NCBI GenBank assembly: GCA_016716885.1
Contig: JADJUV010000017.1
Location: forward strand, 1-64,000
Source of the DNA: Candidatus Trichofilum aggregatum
GTDB lineage: Bacteria; Chloroflexota; Anaerolineae; Promineifilales; Promineifilaceae
Length of the DNA stretch: 64,000 nucleotides
Reading direction: 5' to 3'
Shown: positions 18,662 through 26,336 of the stretch, in pieces
How the letters are laid out: each line of letters begins with the position of its first letter
Numbering within the stretch: position 1 is the first letter of the stretch
Program-made: the position numbers and the translations under genes
The notes under the pieces: generated by a model
What the model was told of the DNA's origin: nothing
Database searches by the model: none
What the model saw: the letters and a program-made list of their open reading frames with translations, nothing else

Positions 18662-18765
18662 CTAACCTGGATAAACCAGAAAATTTATCCGCAGATTAAC
18701 GCAGATTTTCGCTGATTAAAGAATCTGCGTTAATCCCCAAAATCTGCGGTTAAACTTCTTGCCGA
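18662..18765 (-). repeat. Dispersed repeat family C, copy 1
   Basis: About 100 bp, including CCTAACCTGGATAAACCAG and AATCTGCGTTAATCCCC. It is the near-identical reverse complement of 54309-54411. A weaker relative is at 16437-16470. It fills the gap between the FAD oxidoreductase gene and wecB. Confidence 0.8.
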
Positions 18766-18792
18766 CTGGACAAGAAGTTGACTTGGAAGGTA

Positions 18793-19854
18793 CTAATTCA
18801 TAATTTCTTCTATAAGCTTGGCGATTTTTTCACCCGCTTTGCCATCACCAAAAATGGGTGGCTGTTCGGTGGGGGGCGTGAAGTTTTGCCACGCCTCTAA
18901 TACCGTGTTCATCTCCAACGGCATCAGCCGATTCCAGCCCGTTGTCACTGTCTCGGTCCATTCCGTTTCATCACGCAGGGTGAGGCATGGTTTGCCCAGG
19001 AAATACGCTTCACGCTGGACACCGCCAGAATCGGTGGCGATGAGGCGAGCATTGTCTTCCAGGACGATCATGTCGAAGTAGCTAACCGGGTCAATGACAC
19101 ACACATGGGGGGCAAAGGCTGCCCCCAGATGGGTCAAGGCTTTGCGGGTGCGTGGGTGGGCCGGGAAAATGACCGGCTCCGGGGCACTGTTGAGTATGTT
19201 GACGATCTGACCCAGACGGACGGGGTCGTCAGTATTGGCGGCGCGGTGAACAGTGACAAGCGCGTAGCGGCCGCGTTCCAGACCCAACGATTCAACCATG
19301 TTGGAGTTACGATAAGCAATGGGCCGGTTGAAAATCATGGCGTCATACATCACGTCCCCAACCCAATGGACACAATCGGTTACCCCTTCTTTAGCCAGGT
19401 TATGGATAGCCGCTTTGCTCACACAAAAGTGCATATTAGAGATAGAGTCAGAAACGACCCGGTTAATCTCTTCGGGCATACGCCGATCATAACTGCGTTC
19501 ACCGGCCTCAATATGGGCCAGGGGAATGTGGAGTTTGCTGGCGGCGATGGCCCCAGCCAGGGTGGAGTTGGTATCGCCACGAATGATCACCAGATCGGGT
19601 TGCTCCTGGAGCAAAACTTCTTCCAGGCGGGTCAGGATTTGGGCCGTTTGTTGGCCGTGTTGTCCTGAACCAACTTCCAAATTGTAATCAGGGGCGGGGA
19701 TTTCCAGTTCGTCAAAAAAGGCCTGGGACATTTTGTAATCGTAATGTTGGCCGGTATGGACGAGGATTTCTTGATGATGCGGCCGCAAGGCCCGGCTGAC
19801 GGGTGATCCCTGTATAAACTCCGGGCGTGCCCCGACAATGGAGACGATTTTCAT
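18793..19854 (-). CDS. wecB: UDP-N-acetylglucosamine 2-epimerase (non-hydrolysing)
   Basis: Converts UDP-GlcNAc to UDP-ManNAc in the cytoplasm for surface polysaccharides. The 353-residue GT-B-like protein opens with MKIVSIVGARPEFIQGSPV (family ARP-F/Q motif). It carries VHTGQHYDYKMSQAFF, the RGDTNSTLAGA and HIEAGERSYDRRMPEE active-site segments, HPRTRKAL, and the UDP-binding TDSGGVQREAYFLGKPCLTLRDETEW. All are in the usual order. It is part of the minus-strand glycan block. Confidence 0.94.
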   Translation of the reverse strand: MKIVSIVGARPEFIQGSPVSRALRPHHQEILVHTGQHYDYKMSQAFFDELEIPAPDYNLEVGSGQHGQQTAQILTRLEEVLLQEQPDLVIIRGDTNSTLAGAIAASKLHIPLAHIEAGERSYDRRMPEEINRVVSDSISNMHFCVSKAAIHNLAKEGVTDCVHWVGDVMYDAMIFNRPIAYRNSNMVESLGLERGRYALVTVHRAANTDDPVRLGQIVNILNSAPEPVIFPAHPRTRKALTHLGAAFAPHVCVIDPVSYFDMIVLEDNARLIATDSGGVQREAYFLGKPCLTLRDETEWTETVTTGWNRLMPLEMNTVLEAWQNFTPPTEQPPIFGDGKAGEKIAKLIEEIMN

Positions 19855-19921
19855 GGCTGGAACCTCTTGAGGGAGTGGAGAGTAGTTGGTGTGTTGATTG
19901 TTACGTATCAGTTACGACTAA

Positions 19922-20704
19922 TTAACTAATACCCAGTTTTCCCCGCCGCACCGGTTGGGCTTGGGGCTGTTTGCGGGCAAAAACATTGAGTTTGTTGAGC
20001 AAAATACGGCCCTGAAATTGGAGATGGGCCTTGATGGTACGGGCGATTTTGGCTTTGGAGACACCAAAATTACGTTGATGTAACACAGTCGGATATTCGG
20101 CTACCCGATAACCGGCCAACATGGCTTTGACCATGAACTCGGTTCCAGCCAGATAACCATCGGCATGGAAAGGAATGGTGTCAATGACTTCGCGGCGATA
20201 AGCGCGGAAAAGGGCTGTGTAGCAGTAGATGTCCCATTTGACAATGAGACGGTAGATGAAAGAGGAACCTTTGCTGAGGACGAGACGATATTGGGGTACA
20301 CCTTCCACGCCCCCCTGGGGATGATAGGGGGACGCGGTCACGATGTCTACGTCATTGGTCATGTAGCCGAGCATAGCCGGGATTTCGCTGAATTTATACG
20401 TACCATCACTATCGGTGGTGACGACAATATCGCCGGTCGCGGCCGCGAATCCGGTACGAATCGCCGCGCCCAACCCCAGGTTACGGGGGTGCTTCTCCAG
20501 CCGAACCGTTATATTGGGTTCACGAAATTCCCCAAACGTCTCTTGCATCAAAGCCCAGGTCTTGTCGGCACTACCATCGTCTACCAGAACAATTTCTACC
20601 GTGCGCGTTTGCGCCAGATCGCGCACAACTGGCATCAGTTTGCTTTCTAACTGAGCCATACCATCTTCTTCGTTAAAGCAGGGAATAATGATTGACAGAT
20701 CCAT
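19922..20704 (-). CDS. GT2 glycosyltransferase, dolichyl-phosphate-mannose-synthase-like
   Basis: A 260-residue GT-A enzyme that probably transfers a sugar from a nucleotide donor to polyprenyl phosphate at the inner membrane face. The N-terminal LSIIIPCFNEEDGM and IVLVDDGSADKTW bind the nucleotide. GLGAAIRTGFAAATGDIVVTTDSDGTY holds the metal-binding DSD. The C-terminal EYPTVLHQRNFGVSKAK is typical of the subfamily. No membrane helices are evident. This intact gene may cover for the broken GT2 at 16390-17142. Confidence 0.88.
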   Translation of the reverse strand: MDLSIIIPCFNEEDGMAQLESKLMPVVRDLAQTRTVEIVLVDDGSADKTWALMQETFGEFREPNITVRLEKHPRNLGLGAAIRTGFAAATGDIVVTTDSDGTYKFSEIPAMLGYMTNDVDIVTASPYHPQGGVEGVPQYRLVLSKGSSFIYRLIVKWDIYCYTALFRAYRREVIDTIPFHADGYLAGTEFMVKAMLAGYRVAEYPTVLHQRNFGVSKAKIARTIKAHLQFQGRILLNKLNVFARKQPQAQPVRRGKLGIS

Positions 20705-20802
20705 GAAGGTTACTCCTTATGGCGCCGGGACACAACGCCATATGATTTCTAGCTGTGTATCTTAGCCCTGAGCACTTAAGAATAGGCTTACACCTGGGTG
20801 GG

Positions 20803-20884
20803 TGAGTTTCGAGTTCCAAGTTTCGAGTTTCGCGTTTAAACCAAAACTCGAAACTTGGAACTCAGAACTCGAAACTTGGAACTC
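20803..20884. repeat. GTTTCGAGTTCCAA inverted simple repeat
   Basis: Runs of GAGTTTCGAGTTCCAAG on the left and ACTCGAAACTTGGAACTC on the right form a long imperfect hairpin. The same words recur at about 55320-55370 and 56330-56380. It lies upstream of the DinB-like gene. I see nothing else in 20705-20921. Confidence 0.7.
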
Positions 20885-20921
20885 CCCCCCCGATTGGGTA
20901 TAGTTGGCTGATGGAGTTTTT

Positions 20922-21413
20922 ATGAAACAAGATGAGATCGAAGATAAGCTGGATGAAACACGTGAACGCTTGCTGGTGGCTCTAGAACATCTGCCGGATG
21001 AGGCGTTGGTGCAAAAAGGGGTGCTGGGTGACTGGTCCATCAGTGACTTTCTCGCCAACCTGGTGGCCTGGGAAGCCGAACTCGTGACGGGGTTGATGCA
21101 TGTGCGCCAGGGCAAGCGGCCGCAAAATCTGCTCAAAGCCTTAGCTGATCCGGAAACGTATAACCGCACCCTTTATCAGGAGTACGAAGGCCGTGATTTG
21201 AATCTCATCTTTGACGATTTGCAAGGGGTGCGGGTGCAACTGGAAGGCTGGCTAACCGAGTTTAATGATCGGGAGTTAAATGATCCTAAAGCGTTCCCGG
21301 CGTTGGGGGGCAGACCACTGTGGCAACTCATCCAGCGATGTAGTTATGGCCGTGAAGGGCAGAAGTTGATGTTTATTGAACGTTTCGCGGCCGCGTATCA
21401 GGAAGAGGAGTGA
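20922..21413 (+). CDS. DinB-like/ClbS-DfsB (DUF1706) four-helix protein
   Basis: A 163-residue helical protein of the DinB/DUF1706 superfamily. ETRERLLVALEHLPDEAL, then VLGDWSISDFLANLVAWEAEL, match the first two helices of the ClbS/DfsB group, with a Trp and aliphatic pattern instead of a clear three-His metal site. Related proteins act in small-molecule protection or thiol transfer; the role here is unknown. The ATG at 20922 has GGAG six bases upstream and is preferred over an ATG six codons earlier. Confidence 0.72.
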   Translation: MKQDEIEDKLDETRERLLVALEHLPDEALVQKGVLGDWSISDFLANLVAWEAELVTGLMHVRQGKRPQNLLKALADPETYNRTLYQEYEGRDLNLIFDDLQGVRVQLEGWLTEFNDRELNDPKAFPALGGRPLWQLIQRCSYGREGQKLMFIERFAAAYQEEE

Positions 21414-21426
21414 CCAGTAAACCCGC

Positions 21427-21500
21427 AGAAAGAAGCCACGAATTGCTCGAATTAACACGAATTTTTTTCTGGTGGCTTGGCGTTCTTTGCGCCTTTGCGT
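21427..21500 (-). repeat. Dispersed repeat family D, copy 3 (partial, inverted)
   Basis: GCCACGAATTGCTCGAATTA, then GGCGTTCTTTGCGCCTTTGC, resembles the reverse complement of the repeats at 4334-4419 and 17100-17185. It separates the DinB-like gene from the YgfZ-like gene. Confidence 0.6.
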
Positions 21501-21542
21501 GAGTTTTCAGGCGGCGTACCAGTTATCAGTGGGAGTTTTTCT

Positions 21543-22511
21543 ATGAATGAACTCGTGACATTAGAAGAAGCGGTGAACGCGGCCGCGACCAACGCCATCG
21601 TCGTAGACCGCAGTAATTTGGGGATCCTGAAGTTCACCGGCAAATCCCGGTTGGACCTGATCCACCGTATGTCCACCCAGGCCGTTACCAACCTGACCAG
21701 CGGCCAGGGGGCGGCGACCGTGCTCACCAGCGACATCGCCCGCATTATTGATCGCATCATCCTATACGCCTCCAGCGATGCCGTCTACTGCCTCACCGGC
21801 GAGAACAACGGCGACTTTATCGCTCGTTATCTGATGCGTTTCGTCTTTTTCAACGATGATTTCCACATCCAGGATTTGAGTAAGGAGACGGCCATCTTTG
21901 GTGTTTATGGAGAGAAAGCGGGGGAGAGGCTTGCGGCCGCGGGCTTTCCCGAAGTTGATCTGCCGCTGCACCACTGGCGCGAAGCCCAACTCAACGGCCT
22001 GACCGCTTATCTGCACCGCACCGATCCCGTTGCCGGGGATGGTTACTTCGTCATGGCCTCGTTGGCCGACAAAGAAGCGTTGTGGCAACGGCTGGTAGAG
22101 GCCGGTTGTGTCCCTGCCGATGAGGCCGCCTTCGATTATTTGCGTATCGCCAGTGGTGTACCCCGCTTCGGCCATGAGCTAACCCAGGATTACATCCCCC
22201 TGGAAGCCGATTTGTGGGCCGATGTGTCATTCAAGAAGGGGTGTTACATCGGCCAGGAGATCATCGCCCGCATGGAGAGCCGGGGCAAACTCGCCAAACG
22301 ACTCACCCCCTTGCGCCCCTCGGCCTGGGTGGAACCGGGCACAGAACTCACCACACCTGCGGGCAAAAAAGCGGGGCAAATCACCTCTGCGGCCGCGGGG
22401 CCAAATGGGGTCGTCGCCTTGGGTTACATTCGTACAGCCATGTCCTCCGAGAATGAACCCGCACCGCATCTCCTCGCTGGAGAAGTGCCAGTCACCTGGC
22501 ACAGCGAATAA
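21543..22511 (+). CDS. ygfZ: YgfZ/GcvT-like folate-binding protein
   Basis: A 322-residue GcvT-fold protein. The KGCYIGQEIIAR motif (KGCYxGQE) identifies the YgfZ/COG0354 group, folate-dependent helpers in Fe-S cluster repair and maturation in the cytoplasm. FDYLRIASGVPRFGHELTQDYIPLEADL upstream of it is also typical. The catalytic residues of aminomethyltransferase are not expected. The ATG at 21543 follows GGGAG at a good distance; the longer in-frame start lies in repeat DNA. Four GCGGCCGC octamers are inside, mostly read as Ala-Ala-Ala. Confidence 0.88.
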   Translation: MNELVTLEEAVNAAATNAIVVDRSNLGILKFTGKSRLDLIHRMSTQAVTNLTSGQGAATVLTSDIARIIDRIILYASSDAVYCLTGENNGDFIARYLMRFVFFNDDFHIQDLSKETAIFGVYGEKAGERLAAAGFPEVDLPLHHWREAQLNGLTAYLHRTDPVAGDGYFVMASLADKEALWQRLVEAGCVPADEAAFDYLRIASGVPRFGHELTQDYIPLEADLWADVSFKKGCYIGQEIIARMESRGKLAKRLTPLRPSAWVEPGTELTTPAGKKAGQITSAAAGPNGVVALGYIRTAMSSENEPAPHLLAGEVPVTWHSE

Positions 22512-22640
22512 AGGGATTGGCAACTGCGACCTTGGAATTACACGGGTAACCAAGAATTGCTGGATGACACCCTGGTAGTTTTTGAACCAGCGGGGGATTT
22601 CCTCAAAACGTCGTTGGTCCTGATAAGAAGAATATCCGGT

Positions 22641-22669
22641 TTGACAACACCCCTACCCTATGCCATAAT
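22641..22669 (+). promoter_or_regulatory. Strong sigma70-type promoter for the 17-codon ORF
   Basis: TTGACA at 22641-22646, a 17-bp spacer, and CATAAT at 22664-22669. This is a consensus -35, the ideal spacing, and one mismatch in the -10. Transcription would start near 22676 and read the small ORF at 22739-22792. There is no larger plus-strand gene before the terminator. Confidence 0.75.
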
Positions 22670-22738
22670 CTTTTTTATCATTATCCATTTATCGCAGTTT
22701 ATCTGCCCAGCTATCTTATGGATAAGGAGGTGGTGCGC

Positions 22739-22792
22739 ATGGCTAGTAGTAAAAATGGCACCGTAGCACTACCTCTGTTGGTTAAGAATTAG
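22739..22792 (+). CDS. 17-residue small ORF or leader peptide
   Basis: ATG, 16 more codons and TAG encode MASSKNGTVALPLLVKN. An excellent ribosome site (AAGGAGG at 22724-22730) stands eight bases upstream, and a consensus promoter lies 70 bp before that. Codons 6-11 form the left arm of a perfect 16-bp hairpin and the stop codon begins the right arm, so ribosome position would control folding. The tail LPLLVKN resembles the LPLVLRN tail of the secreted protein at 33975-37277. No gene follows in the same direction, so it is either a small-protein gene or a dual-function RNA rather than a classical attenuator. Confidence 0.55.
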   Translation: MASSKNGTVALPLLVKN

Positions 22793-22805
22793 TGCTACGG
22801 TGCCA
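22756..22805 (+). promoter_or_regulatory. 16-bp hairpin overlapping the small ORF
   Basis: TGGCACCGTAGCACTA (22756-22771) pairs perfectly with TAGTGCTACGGTGCCA (22790-22805) across an 18-nt loop. The left arm is coding and the right arm begins with the TAG stop. It is followed within 10 nt by the terminator hairpin. Confidence 0.75.
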
Positions 22806-22810
22806 AGAAA

Positions 22811-22852
22811 AAAAGGGTCTTACCTTTCGGGGTGAGGCCCTTTTTCATTTTT
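22811..22852. terminator. Intrinsic terminator
   Basis: AAAGGGTCTTACC pairs with GGGTGAGGCCCTTT around a short loop, followed by TTTTTCATTTTT. It ends the small transcription unit. With the A-rich left flank it may also serve the convergent methyltransferase gene. Confidence 0.75.
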
Positions 22853-23747
22853 ATTGGGATTCTTTGAAGTCGTATAAACCATCCACGACAGACCACCCGC
22901 GGCCGCAACCCCCACAGATCAGCCGTTCATTCTGTACCTCACCCAGTGGGTTCAAACATTCAGGGCAGGCAAAGAAAGTTCCCGGTGACGCGGCCGCGCC
23001 ATTGACCGGGTGGCGGTTATGCACAAACACACTGGGAGAAAGCTGCCACCAATTACCCGTTCGCTGGGCCAGACTATCCATACCTACCAACAAAGCAGTA
23101 GGGATGAGTTTCTTTAGGAGCGGAATACGATAATGGGAAACGGTCAACATCCGCCCGGGGGTAAAACCAGCCTGTTGTAATTGTTGTTTGAGCCAACGGG
23201 CATGAAAATCAAAATTCAGGGCCGCAAACTCAACCGGTTCGAGAGCAAAAGGAGACCAACTTTGGCGACGGAGCAAATAGCGTAGAATGGCTTTGAGATT
23301 ATGTTTGTTGGCGAATTCGAGGATGTAATGGCCTTGCGGCCGCGCAATGCGGGCCAATTGTTTCAGCAGCGTCGGCACATCGGCGGCATGATGGATGGTG
23401 CGGATCTGCACCAAGGTATCAAATAGCCCGGCCACAAAGGGCATTTTATACCAGTTGCCCGCCACATAGAGAAAACGGGGATCATCGCCTAAATGGGTTT
23501 GCGCTTCCCGTAATAAAGAGCGGGAATAATCAAATAACACCACCCGCTCATATCCCCGGTACTCATCGGCCAACCGCCCAAAACCAGCCCCTATTTCCAA
23601 TAAGGTTGTGCCTGTTGGTGGCATCAACCGGCGGAGCGCAATCCGCTCCACCTGGTCTTCATAGCTCCGCCCCTGTCCTTCCCAGAAACGCGTACGATAA
23701 TCAGACCCCTCGTAGTCGCAAACCGGCGGGGTATCCGTGTCAATCAT
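22851..23747 (-). CDS. Class I SAM-dependent methyltransferase with C-terminal Cys4 zinc ribbon
   Basis: A 298-residue protein. The SAM-binding loop LLEIGAGFGRLADEY is at about residues 49-63, then VVLFDYSRSLLREAQ and the later FDTLVQIRTIHHAADVP. The C-terminal 45 residues hold FACPECLNPLGEVQNERLIC plus GGCGRGW, a CxxC...CxxC zinc-ribbon-like end as in Trm112-like tails. The methyl acceptor is unknown. The stop abuts the terminator at 22811-22852. The gene starts five bases after the membrane protein gene at 23753-24385, so the two form an operon. Confidence 0.82.
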   Translation of the reverse strand: MIDTDTPPVCDYEGSDYRTRFWEGQGRSYEDQVERIALRRLMPPTGTTLLEIGAGFGRLADEYRGYERVVLFDYSRSLLREAQTHLGDDPRFLYVAGNWYKMPFVAGLFDTLVQIRTIHHAADVPTLLKQLARIARPQGHYILEFANKHNLKAILRYLLRRQSWSPFALEPVEFAALNFDFHARWLKQQLQQAGFTPGRMLTVSHYRIPLLKKLIPTALLVGMDSLAQRTGNWWQLSPSVFVHNRHPVNGAAASPGTFFACPECLNPLGEVQNERLICGGCGRGWSVVDGLYDFKESQ

Positions 23748-23752
23748 AGCGC

Positions 23753-24385
23753 TTATTCGCCAGTTGTAGCTACCCCGGATCCATCGTCAGCGGGGGCGGA
23801 GACACTTTCCTGAATCCGATCGTAGAATTCTTTATTGCTGGATGGCAACCCTTTGCAAGAGGCCATTCAAAGGGCTGAAAATTCCTGCAAATCTCTGAAA
23901 TGTACACCCAACTCTGTTTCTGCCAGGGGAATGTCTACCGCAACGGCAAGATTAACCGGCACGGTCTGGCTCACCGGCACGATGAGGTTAAGGGCAACGG
24001 GTAGCTCCAGCCCTTCAGCCAGGGTTAGACTCACAATACCATTAATCGTGCCACCACCATCCGGCAAATTAAAGGTTGTTTGGGCGCGAATCGGCACGGG
24101 TGCTGTCAACCGGACGTTAGTTGTGGTGGAAAGTGGCAAAGTGAAAACAACGGGGATGGTGTCGTTGACTTCAATGGTTTGCACAATATGGGCCTCGCCC
24201 ATATCCACAAAACTGTCATTTAAACCACCTACAATAGGTTCAGCAATATCATTGACGATGGGAATGATGAGAGGAGCCGCAATGAGCAAAACGATCACGG
24301 TGATGATATTGACCACAAACGAGAAGAGAATGGCGAAGTTCTTAAACGCCTGCCAGGGCGTACCTTCCCAAACGAATTTTCGCAT
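23753..24385 (-). pseudogene. Membrane-anchored hypothetical protein with two compensating frameshifts
   Basis: An N-terminal hydrophobic helix (about residues 18-47) is followed by a beta-rich exported region with repeated VPV and LPVALNLIVPVSQ stretches. The first frame ends at a TGA at 23867. The adjacent frame reads FSPLNGLLQ, and then the original frame resumes as GLPSSNKEFYDRIQESVSAP and stops at 23753, five bases before the methyltransferase start. Two nearby shifts (TTTT near 23890, AAAGGG near 23860) restore a sensible protein, which suggests sequencing indels rather than decay. The function is unknown. It begins just beyond the parS region. Confidence 0.6.
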
Positions 24386-24508
24386 TAGCGACCTCCAAGT
24401 TACGTCTATGACTTACGAAACAGGTACTACCCCGTTGTTCACGAGGATTTCACAAATGGTAACATGCTTTACTTAAAGTGCAAGCGTTATGTCAAACAAC
24501 TCGATTGC

Positions 24509-24554
24509 GTTCTACCATGTTTATGTTTCACGTGAAACATAAACATGGTAGAAC
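24509..24554. promoter_or_regulatory. parS centromere site inside a 46-bp perfect palindrome
   Basis: TGTTTCACGTGAAACA at 24524-24539 matches the conserved chromosomal parS consensus bound by ParB. It is the exact centre of a 46-bp perfect palindrome (24509-24554), much longer than parS needs. A second parS lies 33 bp further on. ParB loading here would organise and segregate the origin region. No parA or parB gene is in the window. Confidence 0.9.
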
Positions 24555-24572
24555 AAGCCTCCTTGGGTTGGG

Positions 24573-24588
24573 TGTTTCACGTGAAACA
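24573..24588. promoter_or_regulatory. Second parS site
   Basis: TGTTTCACGTGAAACA, an exact copy of the 16-bp parS core at 24524-24539, in the same intergenic stretch (24386-24767). A DnaA-box-like TGTGGATAG follows at 24683-24691. Confidence 0.9.
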
Positions 24589-24767
24589 CTAACCTCGAAA
24601 ACCCCTTTATCAAGGTTGCGGAGATATATAAAGTAGTCTAACATACGCACTTATCAGATAAACACAAGGATGAAATGCACCTTGTGGATAGGATGAAATA
24701 AAGTAATTTGTATGGACAGCGAGTGCGGAGCCAGCACAAAAATTGCGAACCTCGCGGGAGTGGATAA

Positions 24768-26336
24768 ATGAATAATGATGTGGCCATATTCCTCGACCTT
24801 GACAATGTTGTCATAGGGGCCACCGAAGTCAATCTCACCTTTGACATCAACCTACTCCTCAATCACATCAAGCGCTTTACCAATGGGCGAGTGGTTTTAC
24901 GCTATGCCTATGGGGATTGGCGACAACATGAACAGATAACCCGGGCACTGGCGACCGCTGGCTTCGAGCTTCAATCGGCCGTGCGGCTAGGCCACATGAG
25001 CAAAAACCTGGTAGATATGCAGATGGTGGTAGATGCCATGGAGACGTTGGTGGATGGTCATGATTTTTCTACCTATGTCGTGATCACGGGGGACAGGGAT
25101 TTCGTGCCGCTGGTGAGTGCTCTGCGCAAGCGCGGCAAACAAGTAATTGGAGCGGGTCTGCGGCATACGACTAGCCAAAGTCTCGTGGATCTGTGTGACC
25201 ATTATTTCTACTACGATGAACTGGTGAAAACACGTCAGCAGGAACGGGCTGATAAGGTAAGTCAGTGGTTGCAAGAGGTAGCAACCGAATTGTTGCAGGA
25301 GCGCACTCGTGTACCGGCCAGTCTGTTCAAAGAGCGGATGCGTGCCTTAAGCCAGGGCGAACTGGACAAAATACCGGAAGCAAGAGAGGGTTTTCGCAAA
25401 CTGTTGGAGCAGCACCCACAAATAGTGCAGGTGCAACTCGATGGTACGACGCTGTATGTAACGCGGCCGCAAACCGACCCCATCGTACCGGTAGCCCCAA
25501 CTCCCAAACCGGCATCACGGCCATCAACGGCGCCCCCATCGGCATCAGCACCAGCTACCAAATCACCCCGCTCCGAACGCCGAGCCAGTGAAAGCGAAGT
25601 GCGTCAGTGGCTTCAACAAGCTCTGACCGAATTGGAGCATGGCAAGAAGCATATTAGAGCCAGTTTGCTGAAGGAGCGGTTGCAAGAGTTAAGCCACAAC
25701 ACCTTTAATGAAACACACTATGGTGTGCCCAATTTCCGCGCTTTTCTGGAAAAACAGGTTGATCTACTCATCTTGGAGCAACAGGGGACAACATTGTTTG
25801 TTAGCCCTGTGCCTGATGAAAAAGAAGTGGCTGCGGAACTCCATATCCAATACCGTTACACTCTGAAGAAACGTGGCTTACGGATTGTTCCCGCTAATGT
25901 CCGCTTGCAAATTCTAAAGGAAACCATCAATCTGTTGCAGTCAGAAGGGCCAACGTTCTGGAAAGAATTGGTAGACATGATTGCCGAGAAATATCGTGAG
26001 GATACGACCCTGGTAATTTCCAAAGGGCAGATCCATGATACGCTTCGTATCGCCCGCCGGGCTAATATTATCGGGACCAGCAATGGCTCGAAATCCTTAA
26101 CTGCTGACCCATTGCAACTCCAGTTGAAGAGCAGCAAAATATTTCAGGATGCGGTGATGCTTTGTGATGCCACCTATTTATATGAATTGCAAGAGGTGTA
26201 CGGCACGATTGATCTTCACGAAGCGGCGCTGGCAATGTATGACAGCAAAGGTCATGAACGTTATCTGAAAGTGGTCATGAACCATTTCCCCGCCAAAAAC
26301 AATTCACCAAAACTCACACAGCCGGTTTTGTCGTGA
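24768..26336 (+). CDS. NYN-PIN nuclease with two OST-HTH/LOTUS domains
   Basis: A 522-residue likely RNA-cleaving or RNA-binding protein. Residues 5-150 form a NYN/LabA-type PIN domain with the acidic site FLDLDN (Asp10, Asp12), VDMQMVVDAM (Asp83) and ITGDRDFVPL (Asp109, Asp111). Two OST-HTH (LOTUS) winged helices follow at about 160-235 and 275-350, joined by a Pro/Ser/Thr linker. A third helical region occupies 360-500. LOTUS domains bind RNA (G-quadruplexes in some cases), and NYN-LOTUS proteins resemble eukaryotic MARF1/limkain. It is the first gene after the parS pair. The 3' end overlaps the convergent membrane gene by 23 bp. Confidence 0.88.
   Translation: MNNDVAIFLDLDNVVIGATEVNLTFDINLLLNHIKRFTNGRVVLRYAYGDWRQHEQITRALATAGFELQSAVRLGHMSKNLVDMQMVVDAMETLVDGHDFSTYVVITGDRDFVPLVSALRKRGKQVIGAGLRHTTSQSLVDLCDHYFYYDELVKTRQQERADKVSQWLQEVATELLQERTRVPASLFKERMRALSQGELDKIPEAREGFRKLLEQHPQIVQVQLDGTTLYVTRPQTDPIVPVAPTPKPASRPSTAPPSASAPATKSPRSERRASESEVRQWLQQALTELEHGKKHIRASLLKERLQELSHNTFNETHYGVPNFRAFLEKQVDLLILEQQGTTLFVSPVPDEKEVAAELHIQYRYTLKKRGLRIVPANVRLQILKETINLLQSEGPTFWKELVDMIAEKYREDTTLVISKGQIHDTLRIARRANIIGTSNGSKSLTADPLQLQLKSSKIFQDAVMLCDATYLYELQEVYGTIDLHEAALAMYDSKGHERYLKVVMNHFPAKNNSPKLTQPVLS

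Noticed and set aside
23860..23890. In-frame TGA at 23867 as a second selenocysteine site
   Set aside because: The local protein (FSPLNGLLQ) reads in the neighbouring frame, so two compensating indels explain it better; there is no Cys motif or hairpin.
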